A stretch of DNA of 6,824 nt. Source: DATJQF01 sp035505995 (lineage in GTDB: Bacteria; Bacteroidota; Bacteroidia; Bacteroidales; FEN-979). The stretch spans positions 1 through 6,824 of the forward strand of contig DATJQF010000182.1 in NCBI GenBank assembly GCA_035505995.1, written 5' to 3'. The translations under genes were made by a program, and so were the position numbers. This document shows positions 6,439 through 6,824 of this stretch, in pieces (the stretch's first letter is position 1; each line of letters starts with the position of its first letter). The notes below the pieces were generated by a model. That model was not told the origin of the DNA and searched no databases. It was given only the letters and a program-made list of their open reading frames with translations.

Positions 6439-6824
6439 TTATTCGACATGTTTCAGCTGGTCCACGGAGATGTTGAAGGCCTCCGCGTATTTTTTCAGGG
6501 TTTTCTCACTGAGCCGCTTGAAGAACGAGGGACGGCAATGCAGCTTGATCTTCCACAGGGAGATCCCTGCCATCATCGACAGGTTGAGGGGGTCGGTGAG
6601 GATCTTCTCCATGTAGTAAACGACCGGGCTGACTTTCCCGGCAAGGACTTTCTGCCGGGCTTCCTCGATCCGCTCGTTGAAAAAATCCCAGGCCTGTTGA
6701 AGGACCACACGATCGGCCTCGTTGTGCTTTCCCACTTTTTGCTCGAACGAGCCGTCCTGGTTATAGTAGTACAGCATCTCGCGGTACTGGCCGTAGCGTT
6801 CATCCTTATATACCGGGTTAGTGC
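6439..6824 (-). CDS. Small protein of unknown function, 5' end cut by window edge
   Basis: I do not recognise this gene with confidence. An ATG at 6777 would give 112 residues, but the frame stays open to the window edge, and the extra 15 residues (TNPVYKDERYGQYRE) read like real protein and run smoothly into MLYYYNQDG. The true start is therefore probably outside the window and the visible part is at least 127 residues. It is hydrophilic and mostly helical, with charged residues spread along it (for example NERIEEARQKVLAGK), no signal peptide visible and no membrane helix. The last 30 residues (RPSFFKRLSEKTL, then KKYAEAFNISVDQL) resemble the end of an XRE/Cro-type helix-turn-helix, where a Leu-x-Lys-x-Ala helix is followed by a short turn and a V-x-x-x-L helix. 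That likeness is weak and the rest of such a domain is not evident. It precedes the BtrH-like gene by 14 bases and appears to be co-transcribed. Confidence 0.75.
   Translation of the reverse strand, partial: TNPVYKDERYGQYREMLYYYNQDGSFEQKVGKHNEADRVVLQQAWDFFNERIEEARQKVLAGKVSPVVYYMEKILTDPLNLSMMAGISLWKIKLHCRPSFFKRLSEKTLKKYAEAFNISVDQLKHVE

Noticed and set aside
6573..6803. A minus-strand frame beginning with ATG at 6803
   Set aside because: Its product is a Thr/Ser/Arg-rich sequence out of frame with the protein-like reading at 6439-6824, so it is a shadow.
1..6824. CRISPR arrays, tRNA or rRNA genes, insertion sequences, attachment sites and intrinsic terminators
   Set aside because: I saw no direct-repeat array, RNA gene, transposase or hairpin followed by a T-run. 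The coding regions fill the window, leaving gaps of at most 14 bases.

Overview
The window is one continuous stretch of a biosynthetic operon. Every gene I can support lies on the minus strand, so transcription runs from high to low coordinates. Eight complete or partial coding regions plus one edge fragment are packed with junctions of -4 to +14 bases. There is no room for an internal promoter or terminator, and no non-coding stretch longer than 14 bases. The operon continues past both ends: a small unknown protein is cut at the right edge and a FabF-type ketosynthase is cut at the left edge.

In transcription order the genes are: a small protein of unknown function (6439 to right edge); a BtrH-type papain-fold acyltransferase candidate (5408-6424); an ABC ATPase (4655-5407); its ABC-2 permease with a large extracytoplasmic domain (3352-4653); a hotdog-fold (4HBT) thioesterase (2933-3349); a ketosynthase with an intact Cys-His-His triad (1741-2925); a stand-alone N-terminal half of a ketosynthase without the nucleophilic cysteine (1100-1744); an acyl carrier protein (835-1092); and a second FabF-like ketosynthase (1-831, 3' end outside the window).

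The mixture of two active ketosynthases, a degenerate ketosynthase half, a dedicated acyl carrier protein and a 4HBT thioesterase is the signature of a type II polyketide or fatty-acid-like pathway of the aryl polyene / flexirubin kind. The BtrH-like protein and the ABC exporter suggest the finished acyl chain is moved from the carrier protein to an acceptor and then exported or flipped across the inner membrane. The product cannot be fixed from this window, because the starter-unit, reductase, dehydratase and dialkylresorcinol genes that would tell aryl polyene from flexirubin are not present here.

The organism is most likely a member of Bacteroidota with a fairly GC-rich genome (above 50% by eye). 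The reasons are the gene set and order, which I recall from Bacteroidota pigment clusters, and start codons that lack purine-rich Shine-Dalgarno sequences and are sometimes preceded by A-rich tracts. This assignment is an inference. The most interesting points are the BtrH-like enzyme within a polyketide operon, the half-ketosynthase translationally coupled to a full ketosynthase, and the unknown edge protein with a repressor-like C-terminal tail.
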